This document shows, one piece after another, positions 1-8,572 of a stretch of DNA of 64,000 nt. Under the pieces are notes generated by a model. The model had not been told where the DNA came from, made no database searches, and saw only the letters and a list, made by a program, of their open reading frames with translations. The stretch lies in NCBI GenBank assembly GCA_963831005.1, contig CAWHOW010000017.1:62001-126000 (forward strand), written 5' to 3'. Source of the stretch: CAWHOW01 sp963831005. GTDB taxonomy: Bacteria > Bacteroidota > Bacteroidia > Bacteroidales > CG2-30-32-10. Both the position numbers and the translations under genes were made by a program. How positions within the stretch are numbered: the first letter of the stretch is position 1; each line of letters begins with the position of its first letter.

Positions 1-199
1 CGGCTTGTTAATTCGTGTCTTGTCTGGACAATTATCTGATGATATAATAAATGCTAAACTGGATTTTGTAGATAAAATCGGATTGCGTGAACACCTCTCA
101 CCTACCCGTTCAAACGGACTTACATCCATGATAAAACAAATGAAGTTTTACGCATTTGCTTTTAAAACAAAATTATCACAGAACCCTTCAAATACCTAA
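1..199 (+). CDS. sufE: SufE-type cysteine desulfuration protein, C-terminal part
   Basis: This is the last ~66 codons of a gene that enters from the left edge; the frame is open from base 2 and stops at 197-199. The motifs DKIGL, EHLSPTRSNGL and MIKQM are typical of the C-terminal helices of SufE, which takes persulfide sulfur from the cysteine desulfurase SufS and passes it to the SUF Fe-S scaffold in the cytoplasm. The active-site Cys loop lies outside the window. The next gene, five bases downstream, is a SUF-associated DUF59 protein, which supports a SUF operon. The family call rests on the tail only but the tail is distinctive. Confidence 0.85.
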   Translation, partial: GLLIRVLSGQLSDDIINAKLDFVDKIGLREHLSPTRSNGLTSMIKQMKFYAFAFKTKLSQNPSNT

Positions 200-204
200 C
201 GACA

Positions 205-528
205 ATGGCACAAGAGACAAACTTTCTCGAACTTGAAAGCAAGGTGGTTGATGCATTGAAAACTGTTTTCGATCCTGAAATCCCTGTCAATATTTATGAA
301 CTGGGATTAATTTATGAAATTCGTATTGATGAGAAAATGATTGCCCATATTACTATGACAGTTACAGCACCGAACTGTCCCGTTGCTGATACACTTCCAA
401 TTGATGTTCATAATGCAGTAAAAGTGGTTGAAGGGATTATAGATGTTGATGTAATTATGACCTTTGATCCGCCATGGAATGAAGATATGATGACAGATGA
501 AGCTAAACTGGAATTGGGATTACTTTAG
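205..528 (+). CDS. sufT: SUF system Fe-S assembly protein, DUF59/MIP18 family
   Basis: This 107-aa single-domain protein has the DUF59 signature DPEIPVNIYELGLIY near residue 25 and the conserved cysteine in APNCPVAD near residue 57. The family (SufT/PaaD-like, MIP18) helps mature or deliver Fe-S clusters. Its start lies five bases after the sufE stop, so the two are probably co-transcribed. The 3' end overlaps the convergent polyprenyl synthetase gene by four bases. The exact step it serves in Bacteroidota is not known, and the symbol sufT is used loosely. Confidence 0.85.
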   Translation: MAQETNFLELESKVVDALKTVFDPEIPVNIYELGLIYEIRIDEKMIAHITMTVTAPNCPVADTLPIDVHNAVKVVEGIIDVDVIMTFDPPWNEDMMTDEAKLELGLL

Positions 529-1499
529 AAGTTCCTGTTGATAAGCTGATCAATATATTCTTTAAGAATTATTTTCCTTCCATCTTCTATTGAAAGTAAA
601 GATAAATATTTTGATGCATAATCGTAATACTCATTGATTAAAGCAATAGAAGAATCTTTTACACCAAGTTTGTTATAAATTTCCGTAACAGTATTTATTT
701 TCTCATTTTGATCAAAATTATCTGAAGAGAAATAGCTTTGTAATATATCAAGATCCTTTCCCTTTGCCTCCTGCAATGCTTTTATATAAAGGTAAGTTTT
801 TTTGTTTGATACAATGTCTCCCCCAATCTGCTTTCCAAATTTATTTTGATTACCATAAACATCAAGCAAATCATCCTGAAGCTGAAATGCCAGTCCCACG
901 TATTCTCCTAATTTATATATGGTTTCTACATCTTTTTCGTCTGCGCCCGCTATTACGGCGCCTGTCTTTAAGCTTGCAGCAATCAGCACAGAAGTTTTAA
1001 GATGTATCATTTCAATATACTCTGGTATTGTTACATCATTTCTTGTTTCAAAATTCATATCATATTGCTGCCCCTCGCAAACTTCAATTGCAGCTTTAGT
1101 AAAAATAGAAAGCACATTCTGTAAAACATTTTTGTCAGATAGTGCCAGATGTTTATATGCTATAGCAAACATTGTATCACCAGATAATATGGCAACATTG
1201 GAATTCCATTTTTTAAAAACTGTTTCCTTTCCTCTTCTGATTGGAGCATTATCCATTATATCATCATGAAGCAAGGTAAAGTTATGAAAGATCTCTATAG
1301 CAACGGCTGAGTTAATGGCTTTATCAATACTGCCTCCAAAAAGGTCGCAGGATAGTAAAACTAATATTGGTCTGATTCTTTTTCCACCAAGGTTGAGTGT
1401 ATATGAAATCGGTAAATATAATTCCTTTGGTTCTGCGTCCAACTTTACTTCAGATAAAGCTGTTTTAACCTTTTCAAGCAATTGATCTGAAGTGAACAT
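525..1499 (-). CDS. Polyprenyl synthetase (short-chain trans-prenyl diphosphate synthase)
   Basis: This 324-aa cytosolic enzyme condenses isopentenyl diphosphate with allylic diphosphates. The first aspartate-rich motif is DDIMD at residues 79-83, followed by the RR of APIRRG; the second is QLQDDLLD near residue 215. Both bind Mg-diphosphate. A phenylalanine sits five residues before the first motif (F74), a position where bulky residues usually limit chain length, so a C15/C20 product is more likely than a long quinone chain. This is an inference. The gene starts three bases after the epimerase stop and is the last of a minus-strand run with rfbA and the RND exporter. Confidence 0.9.
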   Translation of the reverse strand: MFTSDQLLEKVKTALSEVKLDAEPKELYLPISYTLNLGGKRIRPILVLLSCDLFGGSIDKAINSAVAIEIFHNFTLLHDDIMDNAPIRRGKETVFKKWNSNVAILSGDTMFAIAYKHLALSDKNVLQNVLSIFTKAAIEVCEGQQYDMNFETRNDVTIPEYIEMIHLKTSVLIAASLKTGAVIAGADEKDVETIYKLGEYVGLAFQLQDDLLDVYGNQNKFGKQIGGDIVSNKKTYLYIKALQEAKGKDLDILQSYFSSDNFDQNEKINTVTEIYNKLGVKDSSIALINEYYDYASKYLSLLSIEDGRKIILKEYIDQLINRNF

Positions 1500-1502
1500 A
1501 AA

Positions 1503-2441
1503 TTATCCAAGTATAAATTGTGGGTTTTGCAAAATCTTCTTTATCCCTTCGTCAATGTTTACAGGATCACGTTTTAGCAGGCTCATCATTTTTGAGGTAT
1601 CCGGAAATCTTCTCAACATATCACCTTCTTCCAGTGCAGGTAAAAAGATTATTTGAGATTTTGATTTCGTTAATTTAATTATTTTTTCTGCAAGATCAAG
1701 CATCGTAATTTCCTTATTTCCACCAATATTAACCACATCATTTACTACCTCGTTATTATAAAAAGCATTCACACAAGAATCAATATTATCATCAACGAAA
1801 CAGAAAGTACGTGTTTGCATTCCATCCCCATAAATAGTTATATTCTGATTTCGTAGTGCAAGGCTTATAAAACGAGACATTACAAAATCAACGCTCTGTT
1901 TTGGACCATAAGTATTAAAGAAACGGAAGATAGTATAATCCAGATCAAACTCTTTTTTATAAGATCGCAGGTACGCTTCACCGGCATTTTTAACTACAGC
2001 GTAAGGAATACGTGAATTCAAAGGTGTTGTTAATTCATTTTGCGGTAATTCTGTTGGCTCTCCATAAACTTCTGAAGAAGAAGAAAAGAAAACTCTTTTA
2101 ACTGTAGAATTCTTCGAAAGGTTAAGAATGTTTTCAATCCCTTTTAAATCGTTTAATACACTTATTGGGTTTTGCTGTGTTCTCAGAACACCAACTAATG
2201 CAGCATAATGAAAAACATATTCAAAATTAAAGGAATTCATTATCCCGGAAATATCATTGTAATTATTTACATCGCATTTGCAGAATTTAATCTGTTCTTT
2301 TCGGGCAATTGGTATTTTTCGAACATCTCCGGTAGTAAGATTGTCAACTATTACAATAAAATTATCGGGATTTTGCAAAAGTTTTTCAGCCAAAGCGCTA
2401 CCTATAAACCCAGCTCCTCCCGTAATTAGTATATTAACCAT
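1503..2441 (-). CDS. NAD-dependent nucleotide-sugar epimerase/dehydratase
   Basis: This 312-aa extended short-chain dehydrogenase has an N-terminal Rossmann motif GGAGFIGS (residues 8-15), a serine-rich segment SSSSEVYGEP, and the catalytic YxxxK in IPYAVVKNAGE near residue 150. FFNTYGP and GDGMQTRTF are typical of UDP-glucose 4-epimerase, UDP-glucuronate decarboxylase and GDP-mannose dehydratase relatives. Substrate cannot be fixed from sequence. It lies 66 bp downstream of rfbA, which makes dTDP- or UDP-sugar metabolism for surface glycans the likely role. Confidence 0.85.
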   Translation of the reverse strand: MVNILITGGAGFIGSALAEKLLQNPDNFIVIVDNLTTGDVRKIPIARKEQIKFCKCDVNNYNDISGIMNSFNFEYVFHYAALVGVLRTQQNPISVLNDLKGIENILNLSKNSTVKRVFFSSSSEVYGEPTELPQNELTTPLNSRIPYAVVKNAGEAYLRSYKKEFDLDYTIFRFFNTYGPKQSVDFVMSRFISLALRNQNITIYGDGMQTRTFCFVDDNIDSCVNAFYNNEVVNDVVNIGGNKEITMLDLAEKIIKLTKSKSQIIFLPALEEGDMLRRFPDTSKMMSLLKRDPVNIDEGIKKILQNPQFILG

Positions 2442-2507
2442 TTATTTGTGAATTTATCCTTATAACGTTAAAACGTTTATTCAAGTTACTTTTAAAAGCA
2501 ATAAGTT

Positions 2508-3365
2508 TTATTCAAGAGACATCAGGTAATCGCCATACCCGCTTTTGAGTAAAGGTTTGGCTATCTCAGTCAATTGTTTTCTATTTATAAAGCCCATTCT
2601 GTATGCAACCTCTTCTATACATCCGATTTTAAGCCCCTGTCTTTCTTCAATTACCTGAACAAATTGAGATGCCTGCAAAAGCGAACTAAACGTACCAGTA
2701 TCAAGCCATGCTGTTCCTCTGCTCAGAATACCAACTTTTAATTTCCCTTTATCAAGATAAAATTTATTTACATCTGTTATTTCATATTCTCCCCGGCTGC
2801 TTGGCTTAATATTCTTTGCAACTTCAACTACTGTATTATCATAAAAATACAGACCCGGCACAGCATAATTAGATTTAGGGTTAACAGGTTTTTCCTCAAT
2901 AGATATCGCTTTGTGATTATTATCAAATTCAACTACACCGTATCTTTGTGGATCGGAAACATGATAAGCAAATACGACTCCTCCATTGGGATCATTGTTT
3001 TCCTTCACTAATTTGGGGAGATCTGTTCCATAAAAAATATTATCACCAAGTATAAGCGCAACTTTATCTTTTCCAATAAACTTTTCGCCAATTACAAAAG
3101 CTTGTGCCAGTCCATTGGGAACAGCCTGCTCTTCGTAACTAAAAGAACAACCTATTTGTTTTCCATCTCCAAGTAATTTCTTGAAATGAGGCAGGTCATG
3201 TGGTGTTGAAATAATCAGAATTTCATTGATACCCGACATCATAAGAACAGAGATCGGATAATAAATCATAGGTTTATCATATATAGGCATTAATTGCTTG
3301 CTCACTGCTATAGTAAGCGGATGCAGTCTTGTACCTGAACCACCGGCTAATACAATACCTTTCAT
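2508..3365 (-). CDS. rfbA: Glucose-1-phosphate thymidylyltransferase
   Basis: This 285-aa enzyme forms dTDP-glucose from dTTP and glucose 1-phosphate, the first step to dTDP-rhamnose and other deoxysugars. The N-terminal nucleotide-binding motif GGSGTRLHPLT is at residues 8-18. LMPIYDKPMIYYPIS, GDNIFYG and the EEKP loop of the family all follow in order, and the length is normal for RfbA. It lies between the RND exporter (54 bp upstream) and the epimerase (66 bp downstream). The other dTDP-rhamnose genes (rfbBCD) are not in the window. Confidence 0.93.
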   Translation of the reverse strand: MKGIVLAGGSGTRLHPLTIAVSKQLMPIYDKPMIYYPISVLMMSGINEILIISTPHDLPHFKKLLGDGKQIGCSFSYEEQAVPNGLAQAFVIGEKFIGKDKVALILGDNIFYGTDLPKLVKENNDPNGGVVFAYHVSDPQRYGVVEFDNNHKAISIEEKPVNPKSNYAVPGLYFYDNTVVEVAKNIKPSSRGEYEITDVNKFYLDKGKLKVGILSRGTAWLDTGTFSSLLQASQFVQVIEERQGLKIGCIEEVAYRMGFINRKQLTEIAKPLLKSGYGDYLMSLE

Positions 3366-3419
3366 AGGAAAAACTTTAGGATTAAAAATAAATTTAATTT
3401 CTTTTACTACAAGTATTTT

Positions 3420-5795
3420 TTATTCAATTTGGTCATCGGTAGTATCATCCGTTTCAACATCATATATTTCCAGAATTGGTTTCTTGAAAGATCTGGTGGT
3501 GATAAACTTATCCAAAGACAATATAAGCGAAGGCAAAACAATAATATTGAAGAATAATGCAAGGAAAAGCGTAATCGATATCAGCATTCCCAGTGCCTGT
3601 GTTCCCCCAAAACCGGATACAATAAATACTCCAAATCCGAGAACTAAAACAATAGAAGTATATATCATACTAATGCCTGTTTCATTTAACGCATTCGCAA
3701 CAGAAAGTTTTATATCTCCATTTGTAAATTTTAATTCATTTCGATATTTCGACAGGAATAAAATAGCATTATCAATCGAGATACCTAAGGCGACACTGAA
3801 AACAATAAGAGTTGAAGGCTTAACCGGTATATGACCGTAACCCATTATGGCAGCAGTAATCAATAATGGTATAAGATTACAAATCATGGCAATGAATACC
3901 ATTCTGTAAGAAGTAAAAACAAGGGCTACAATTATTGATATTAACAGTATCCCAAACAATACGCTCACTACAAGGTTATCAATTAAGAAATCTGTGCCCA
4001 TTGTATAAACAACGCTATTGCCTGTTATTGTTACATCAAATTTCTTGGGATCAAAAATCGAATCGATTTTAGTCTGCAGTTTGGCTTTAATACGTTTCAT
4101 TTCTTTGGTGCCTATATCTGCCATTTGTACACTTATCCTGGTATATCGCTTGGTGCTGTCAATGAAAGAATGTATCATGTTTTTCTTTCCCTTTATACTT
4201 GTAGGCAGATACGACATAATAAAAGCAGTTTCATTGTTATCGGGGAGGACATAAAATGTGGAATCGCCATTATAGAATGACTGTTTTGCAAACTTTACAA
4301 ATTCAGCCAGTGATAAAGGACGTGAAAACTCAGGGAAACTATCCAGTTCCCTTTGCAATTTATCGATCTTAGTAATAGTGGAAAGTTTCAATACGCCATT
4401 TTTCTTTTTTGTATCAATTGAAATTTCAAACGGCATTACTCCATGAAAGTTCTTTTCAAAGAATTTCAAATCGGTGTAAATAGGGTCATTTGTTTTAATA
4501 TCATCAACAACTTTTCCCGATGTTTTCATCCTGGATATGCCATAGATACATCCCAATATAAAAACACCCGTTATTACATAAACCAATTTCCTTTTAGTGA
4601 AAACAATGGTCTTAATACTTTCAATGATCCTGTTTACTTTTTTATTGTCAAGATGCTTTATTTGCTTTTCTTCGGGAGGCGGAAGATAACTGAAAATAAT
4701 AGGTATCAGCATTATTGAAATGAAATATTCCACCATTACACTGATGGATGCCACAACTCCGAATTCCTTAAGAATTGCACTCGATGTAAATATAAAGGTG
4801 GCAAAACCAGTGGCAGTGGTAAGGTTTGTCATCATGGTGGCAAAACCGATGCGTTTAACAACCCTCGATAAAGCTTTTACTTTATTTCCATGCAGCTTAT
4901 ATTCCCAATGATATTTATTGATGAGGTAAATGCAATTCTCAATGGCAATAATTACTAATAATGACGGTATCACACCCGTAAGTATGGTTACTTTATATCC
5001 AAACAGCGAAATGATGCCAAGCGTCCAGATAATACTTATTACAACAAGTATCAATGACGAAAAAACAACCTTGGTTGATTTAAAAAACAATATCATTATC
5101 ACCAACGCGATAATGAGGGAAAGAATGATGAAAAGAATTAATTCTGATTTTATCTTTCTTGTGGTAACTGTGCGTATGTATGGCAAGCCGGAATAATGAA
5201 CTTCCGAATTTGTTTTTACCTGGTAATCATCAATCATGGATTTAATATCCATGATCAGGCCGTCACGGCTTTTATCATTTAATTTGCTTTTGTCGAGGGT
5301 AATGGCAACAAGGTAAATATGCTCATTCTTGTTATAAAGTAATCCATTATAAAAAGGCAGGGAGAAAATAAGTTTCTTAACGCTGTCAACTTCAGCCTGG
5401 CTGGCAGGTTTGCGCGAAACAAGTGATTTGAATTCAAATTTCTTAATACTGTCGTTCTTAAAAATATTAACAGTTCTTGTAATGGAAACAACTTCTTCTA
5501 TTCCATTTAACAGTTTGATGTTATTGCATAAATCGTAAAGGGCATTGAATTGGTCTTTTTCGAAAAGTTTATCATTTTTTATGCCTACGGCAAAAATATT
5601 GCCGTCTTCGCCAAACCTGTCCTTAAATATCTCATATTTAATTGATGTTGAATCGGAATAAGGCAGCATGCGTGCCAGTTCGTACGATAAGCGCACATTA
5701 AGGGCCTTGTAAGCCATAAAGGCTGTTAAAACCGAAATAATGATAATTATTGCCAGCCTGTTCCTAAGTAAAAGCCTGACCAGAAATGTCCACAT
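3420..5795 (-). CDS. RND/MMPL-family exporter
   Basis: This 791-aa inner-membrane protein shows the RND duplicated plan: a membrane helix at residues ~11-30, a periplasmic loop, a block of about five helices (residues ~215-372), another helix near 405, a second periplasmic loop, and a C-terminal helix block. The motif GISIDNAILFLSKYRNE in the second half matches the RND/MMPL helix-4 region, which carries the proton-relay acidic residues. At ~790 aa it fits the MMPL/HpnN-like 'predicted exporter' group, not the ~1050-aa drug pumps. The genes downstream make activated sugars and prenyl chains, so lipid or lipid-linked export is possible. Substrate unknown. Confidence 0.8.
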   Translation of the reverse strand: MWTFLVRLLLRNRLAIIIIISVLTAFMAYKALNVRLSYELARMLPYSDSTSIKYEIFKDRFGEDGNIFAVGIKNDKLFEKDQFNALYDLCNNIKLLNGIEEVVSITRTVNIFKNDSIKKFEFKSLVSRKPASQAEVDSVKKLIFSLPFYNGLLYNKNEHIYLVAITLDKSKLNDKSRDGLIMDIKSMIDDYQVKTNSEVHYSGLPYIRTVTTRKIKSELILFIILSLIIALVIMILFFKSTKVVFSSLILVVISIIWTLGIISLFGYKVTILTGVIPSLLVIIAIENCIYLINKYHWEYKLHGNKVKALSRVVKRIGFATMMTNLTTATGFATFIFTSSAILKEFGVVASISVMVEYFISIMLIPIIFSYLPPPEEKQIKHLDNKKVNRIIESIKTIVFTKRKLVYVITGVFILGCIYGISRMKTSGKVVDDIKTNDPIYTDLKFFEKNFHGVMPFEISIDTKKKNGVLKLSTITKIDKLQRELDSFPEFSRPLSLAEFVKFAKQSFYNGDSTFYVLPDNNETAFIMSYLPTSIKGKKNMIHSFIDSTKRYTRISVQMADIGTKEMKRIKAKLQTKIDSIFDPKKFDVTITGNSVVYTMGTDFLIDNLVVSVLFGILLISIIVALVFTSYRMVFIAMICNLIPLLITAAIMGYGHIPVKPSTLIVFSVALGISIDNAILFLSKYRNELKFTNGDIKLSVANALNETGISMIYTSIVLVLGFGVFIVSGFGGTQALGMLISITLFLALFFNIIVLPSLILSLDKFITTRSFKKPILEIYDVETDDTTDDQIE

Positions 5796-5946
5796 ATTAT
5801 TTATATCTTATCCTTCCCCCCGCACACCTGCCAACTTACATTATATTTTACCCGGGACATAAATTTAAGGGGCTTCAAAATTAACTATTTCATTTGGAAA
5901 AGAAAAATGAATGTATAAGTTGCTGAAAGCTAGTAAAAGATAGTGG

Positions 5947-6018
5947 GTTATTGAGTTATTAGGTTATTAAGTTAATGAGTTATTGGGTTATTAAGTTAAT
6001 GGGATAATAGGTTATTTG
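5947..6018. repeat. Tandem 8-bp repeat, about nine units of GTTATTRR
   Basis: Nine consecutive octamers follow the pattern GTTATTRR, with GTTAATRR variants and a degenerate GATAATAG unit. The array sits between the RND gene and the T9SS gene. It is read directly from the sequence; no coding or promoter function is apparent. The rest of 5796-6075 holds nothing else recognised. Confidence 0.75.
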
Positions 6019-6075
6019 TTTGTTCAATGCTTAATGTTGCGGATATAGAAGTGATATGAAGTTATGCATGGGCTG

Positions 6076-7026
6076 TTATTCTTTAATAATTTTTTTTGTC
6101 ACAATTTCTTTGCCTGTCTTAATTGTCACAATATAAACCCCGCTTGATAAGTCTGTCATATCAAGTGAAGTCAATTTATCTTCGCTAAAAATTGTTTTAA
6201 TGATTTGCCCTTCAATGTTTAGAATTACTATTTCTGATTTTTGCGGAGCTTCAATAGCTAGTTCATCATTTACTGGGTTAGGAAAAATGGAAATTGATTC
6301 ATTGTTTTGTTCTTCTTTAATTCCTAAGCAACTACCACAACCCAAACAAATACTTATATTATCTATAATCCAGCCTTCTTTATTTGTAGGAATACTGCCA
6401 CTCGAAAAAACAAAACGCAAATAAACAGGATTAGGATTTAATAAAATATTGATATTACATCCCGCAATATCAGTTTTTAACCAACCATTTGAACGTCCTG
6501 TAAAAGCAGCATTTCCATTGGCAATAATTGGATTTGGGTAGTTATTTTGGTTATAAAAATAAGGATTCCACCATCCTATAGTATCATTGGCAATATTTGT
6601 CCATGTGGTGCCATTATTATATGAAATTTCAACATATCCGCCATCTTGCAAACTATCTGTATCAAATTTATGCTTAAATGAAATGTCATCTTCATCACTT
6701 GGATAAAACCCAGTCCAAGTAGGATCAAATATCTTAATAGCAAATGTTGATAAATTATTAGCCGGATAATCATGAATAGTATCTGTAACTATTGCATCGG
6801 GACGTGAATATGCACTGTCAAATATTGTTTTATGAGGCTTTCCTATTTGCCAGATATTCCCGGCGACAGATGTATCAATTTTAAAAATAGTAGAATCAGG
6901 AACGTTAATAGAAATATATATAGGATTAGGAGGGTCAAAAGAAATTGATTCATAATATCCCATACTCTGCGCTGAAAGCAGTGAGGTTATCAGCAAAAGA
7001 AAAATAATAAGTAATGATTTTTTCAT
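6076..7026 (-). CDS. Secreted protein with T9SS type A sorting domain
   Basis: The start is placed at the ATG at 7026 because a typical signal peptide follows (MKKSLLIIFLLLITSLLSAQ). The longer open frame upstream belongs to an inserted MITE. The mature part (~296 aa) is a beta-rich region of unknown fold. It ends in a type A sorting domain: SIFPNPVNDELAIE, then DLSSGVYIVTIKTGKE and a KKIIKE tail. Such proteins cross the inner membrane by Sec and are secreted or anchored at the cell surface by T9SS. The MITE ends only 12 bp upstream of the start codon, so expression may be altered. Confidence 0.85.
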   Translation of the reverse strand: MKKSLLIIFLLLITSLLSAQSMGYYESISFDPPNPIYISINVPDSTIFKIDTSVAGNIWQIGKPHKTIFDSAYSRPDAIVTDTIHDYPANNLSTFAIKIFDPTWTGFYPSDEDDISFKHKFDTDSLQDGGYVEISYNNGTTWTNIANDTIGWWNPYFYNQNNYPNPIIANGNAAFTGRSNGWLKTDIAGCNINILLNPNPVYLRFVFSSGSIPTNKEGWIIDNISICLGCGSCLGIKEEQNNESISIFPNPVNDELAIEAPQKSEIVILNIEGQIIKTIFSEDKLTSLDMTDLSSGVYIVTIKTGKEIVTKKIIKE

Positions 7027-7030
7027 AGTT

Positions 7031-7264
7031 TTAATTTTACTGCCTATCTGCTTCGAACAAGTTGAAAGATTTATTATGTCAAAATTTAATATTGATTTTC
7101 TGTGTATATCTGCGCTATCTGCGGGAGTTCTTTCTGTTTCCCGCTGATTACGCTGATTTTCGCAGATTGAAAATAATTTAAAATCCATTGTTATACAAAT
7201 TCGCAAAAACAAATTATAAAATTATTTGCATAACTTGATTAAAACAGATAGGCAGTTTAATTTT
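7031..7264 (-). mobile_element. MITE copy 1 (218 bp, 8-bp target duplication)
   Basis: The element occupies 7039-7256 and is bounded by perfect 12-bp terminal inverted repeats, ACTGCCTATCTG and its complement. The inverted match continues imperfectly to about 25 bp, up to CAAGTT. It is flanked by an identical 8-bp direct repeat TTAATTTT (7031-7038 and 7257-7264), the expected target duplication. It encodes no transposase. Copy 2 at 22471-22688 is in the opposite orientation and differs at one base by my reading. No matching full-length transposon is in the window. Confidence 0.88.
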
Positions 7265-7429
7265 TATTTAAAAATATATTGTCCACTTTTTACATAATGC
7301 TTTTTTGCCATATTACTTTATTTTCACTTTATCTCTCACAAATTTACCATCTTTTATCATTCTTTTTAAAATCAGATAAGCGATTTCCCTTCTCAAATCC
7401 TTATTTTCCGCCCTGCTTAACTTTCAGTT

Positions 7430-7468
7430 AATGTAAACTTAAAAAAAACTTAAATCTCAGTTTACATT
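7430..7468. promoter_or_regulatory. Inverted repeat upstream of a hypothetical gene
   Basis: A perfect 10-bp inverted repeat (AATGTAAACT at 7430-7439, AGTTTACATT at 7459-7468) surrounds an A-rich spacer about 20 bp upstream of the promoter-like TATATTTG at 7487. It could be an operator or a stem-loop. Its function is inferred from placement only. Confidence 0.4.
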
Positions 7469-7486
7469 CAATTAATATGCGGAGCA

Positions 7487-7494
7487 TATATTTG
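7487..7494 (+). promoter_or_regulatory. Candidate -7 promoter element (TATATTTG)
   Basis: TATATTTG matches the Bacteroidota sigma-A -7 consensus TAnnTTTG and lies 35 bp before the start at 7529, giving a plausible leader of about 28 nt. No clear -33 TTG was found at normal spacing. Confidence 0.5.
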
Positions 7495-7528
7495 CATCGT
7501 AAAATTAATCATTTAAAATTATAAAGTA

Positions 7529-8194
7529 ATGAAAAAACCAGAACATGTAACTGCCATTTTCAGTTTCGACCAAAACCCTTCGATATTTTTAAACGATGCA
7601 CAGACGTTTTTCACCGCCCTGATAAACCCTCCGGGCAACACACATGTAACTATTGCCGCGGCCGTTATGTCGGCAGCACAGGGCAGGTTAGCTACTGCCG
7701 AAACAGCCCAGAGCGCTGTTGCTATGCGCACTAAGGGGCTGGCGCCAACCCGCGATTTGGAAGTAAGCGCTGTATATGCTGATGTCCAGAACTTTGTGGC
7801 TATAGTGCAAACAGCAGTTAATAATGCACCCAATAAACTTACCGCTATTAAAATTGTTAACGATTGCGGTTTGTTTACAAGAAAAATTACCATAAAAACA
7901 AAGCCCGAATTTAATGTGGAAAACGATGAAACCACTGCCGGTGAAGTTGATATTATTTATAAAGCTGCTTCACATGGGGTTCATGCCTGTTACGAAACAC
8001 AGGAAAGCACCGATGGCATTAACTTTGTTACTGTTAAGACTTCGCCCGATAGTCGCTATAAATACACTCATGGCAAAGCTTCAGGAACCAAGCTATGGTT
8101 CAGGGGCAGGGTTATCCTGAGCGATAAAAAGGGAGGAGCCCGGGGCATGGATCACCCCTCCTGCTGCATATATTTTTGTTCTTTAAATAAATAA
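7529..8194 (+). CDS. Hypothetical protein with C-terminal FN3-like region, linked to a 21-bp array
   Basis: This 221-aa protein has no signal peptide. Residues 1-110 look mainly helical and rich in alanine. Residues ~135-205 (AGEVDIIYKAASHGV through GTKLWFRGRVILSDKKGG) have the strand spacing and 'SGtxYWFRV'-like ending of fibronectin type III folds, as in Bacteroidota hypothetical proteins of ~210 aa. The last ~15 residues look unnatural; shifting frame by one base near 8150 would give WITPPAAYIFVL as the tail, so a frameshift is suspected. A terminator and a 21-bp repeat array follow, as at 34709-36010. No function is claimed. Confidence 0.75.
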   Translation: MKKPEHVTAIFSFDQNPSIFLNDAQTFFTALINPPGNTHVTIAAAVMSAAQGRLATAETAQSAVAMRTKGLAPTRDLEVSAVYADVQNFVAIVQTAVNNAPNKLTAIKIVNDCGLFTRKITIKTKPEFNVENDETTAGEVDIIYKAASHGVHACYETQESTDGINFVTVKTSPDSRYKYTHGKASGTKLWFRGRVILSDKKGGARGMDHPSCCIYFCSLNK

Positions 8195-8221
8195 TATATT
8201 AGCCAAATAAATTTTGGCCTA

Positions 8222-8252
8222 AGCCCGATTGCAATGCATTCGGGCTTTTTTA
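8222..8252 (+). terminator. Rho-independent terminator
   Basis: AGCCCGATT pairs with the mirrored AATGCATTCGGGCT region and is followed by a T-run (8245-8251). It lies 28 bp after the stop of the hypothetical gene. Confidence 0.8.
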
Positions 8253-8420
8253 ATTATAATGTATGCTATTATAATTGTAATGTATGCCGCTATAATTGTA
8301 ATGTATGCTGTTATAATTATAATGTATGCTGCTATAATTGTAATGTATGCTGTAATGATTATAATGTATGCCTATTGAATCAAAATGTATGCTTTCTTAA
8401 TTTTGAAAGATGCTTTTGAA
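8251..8420. repeat. Tandem 21-bp-period repeat array 1 (about 8 units)
   Basis: The unit is roughly TATAATTRTAATGTATGCYGY with a period of 21 bp. The first five units are nearly identical and the last ones decay. The core AATTRTAAT is close to palindromic, with the variable purine at its centre. A reading frame through it gives a C-Y-N-C-N-V-C heptad but is probably spurious. It begins directly after the terminator of the hypothetical gene. The remaining sequence to 8518 holds nothing recognised. Confidence 0.8.
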
Positions 8421-8518
8421 ACCAGAATAATTGCTTTTCTCACCTGAAAAGAAATATTCACAGCTAAAAACAATAAAATGGAATTTTGATATCAAAGAAT
8501 GGAAAACGGGAAAAAGAA

Positions 8519-8547
8519 AAGACCGGCTGAAAAGGGCCGGTCTTTAT
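8519..8547 (-). terminator. Rho-independent terminator of the lipoprotein gene
   Basis: GACCGGC and GCCGGTC form a stem around a short loop; on the minus strand it is followed by TCTTTTC and more T. It lies about 26 bp beyond the lipoprotein stop. Confidence 0.75.
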
Positions 8548-8572
8548 TATTAGTAGAATTCAGTATAAAAGT

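Noticed and set aside
7529..7935. 138-codon minus-strand frame opposite the hypothetical gene
   Set aside because: Shadow frame; the plus-strand gene has promoter, start and terminator.
8234..8419. 61-codon cysteine/tyrosine-rich frame in array 1
   Set aside because: Same reason as for array 2: a product of the 21-bp period, with no start signals.
8251..8420. CRISPR array
   Set aside because: Units are contiguous 21-mers with no unique spacers, and no cas gene is in the window. The same applies to 35658-36010.
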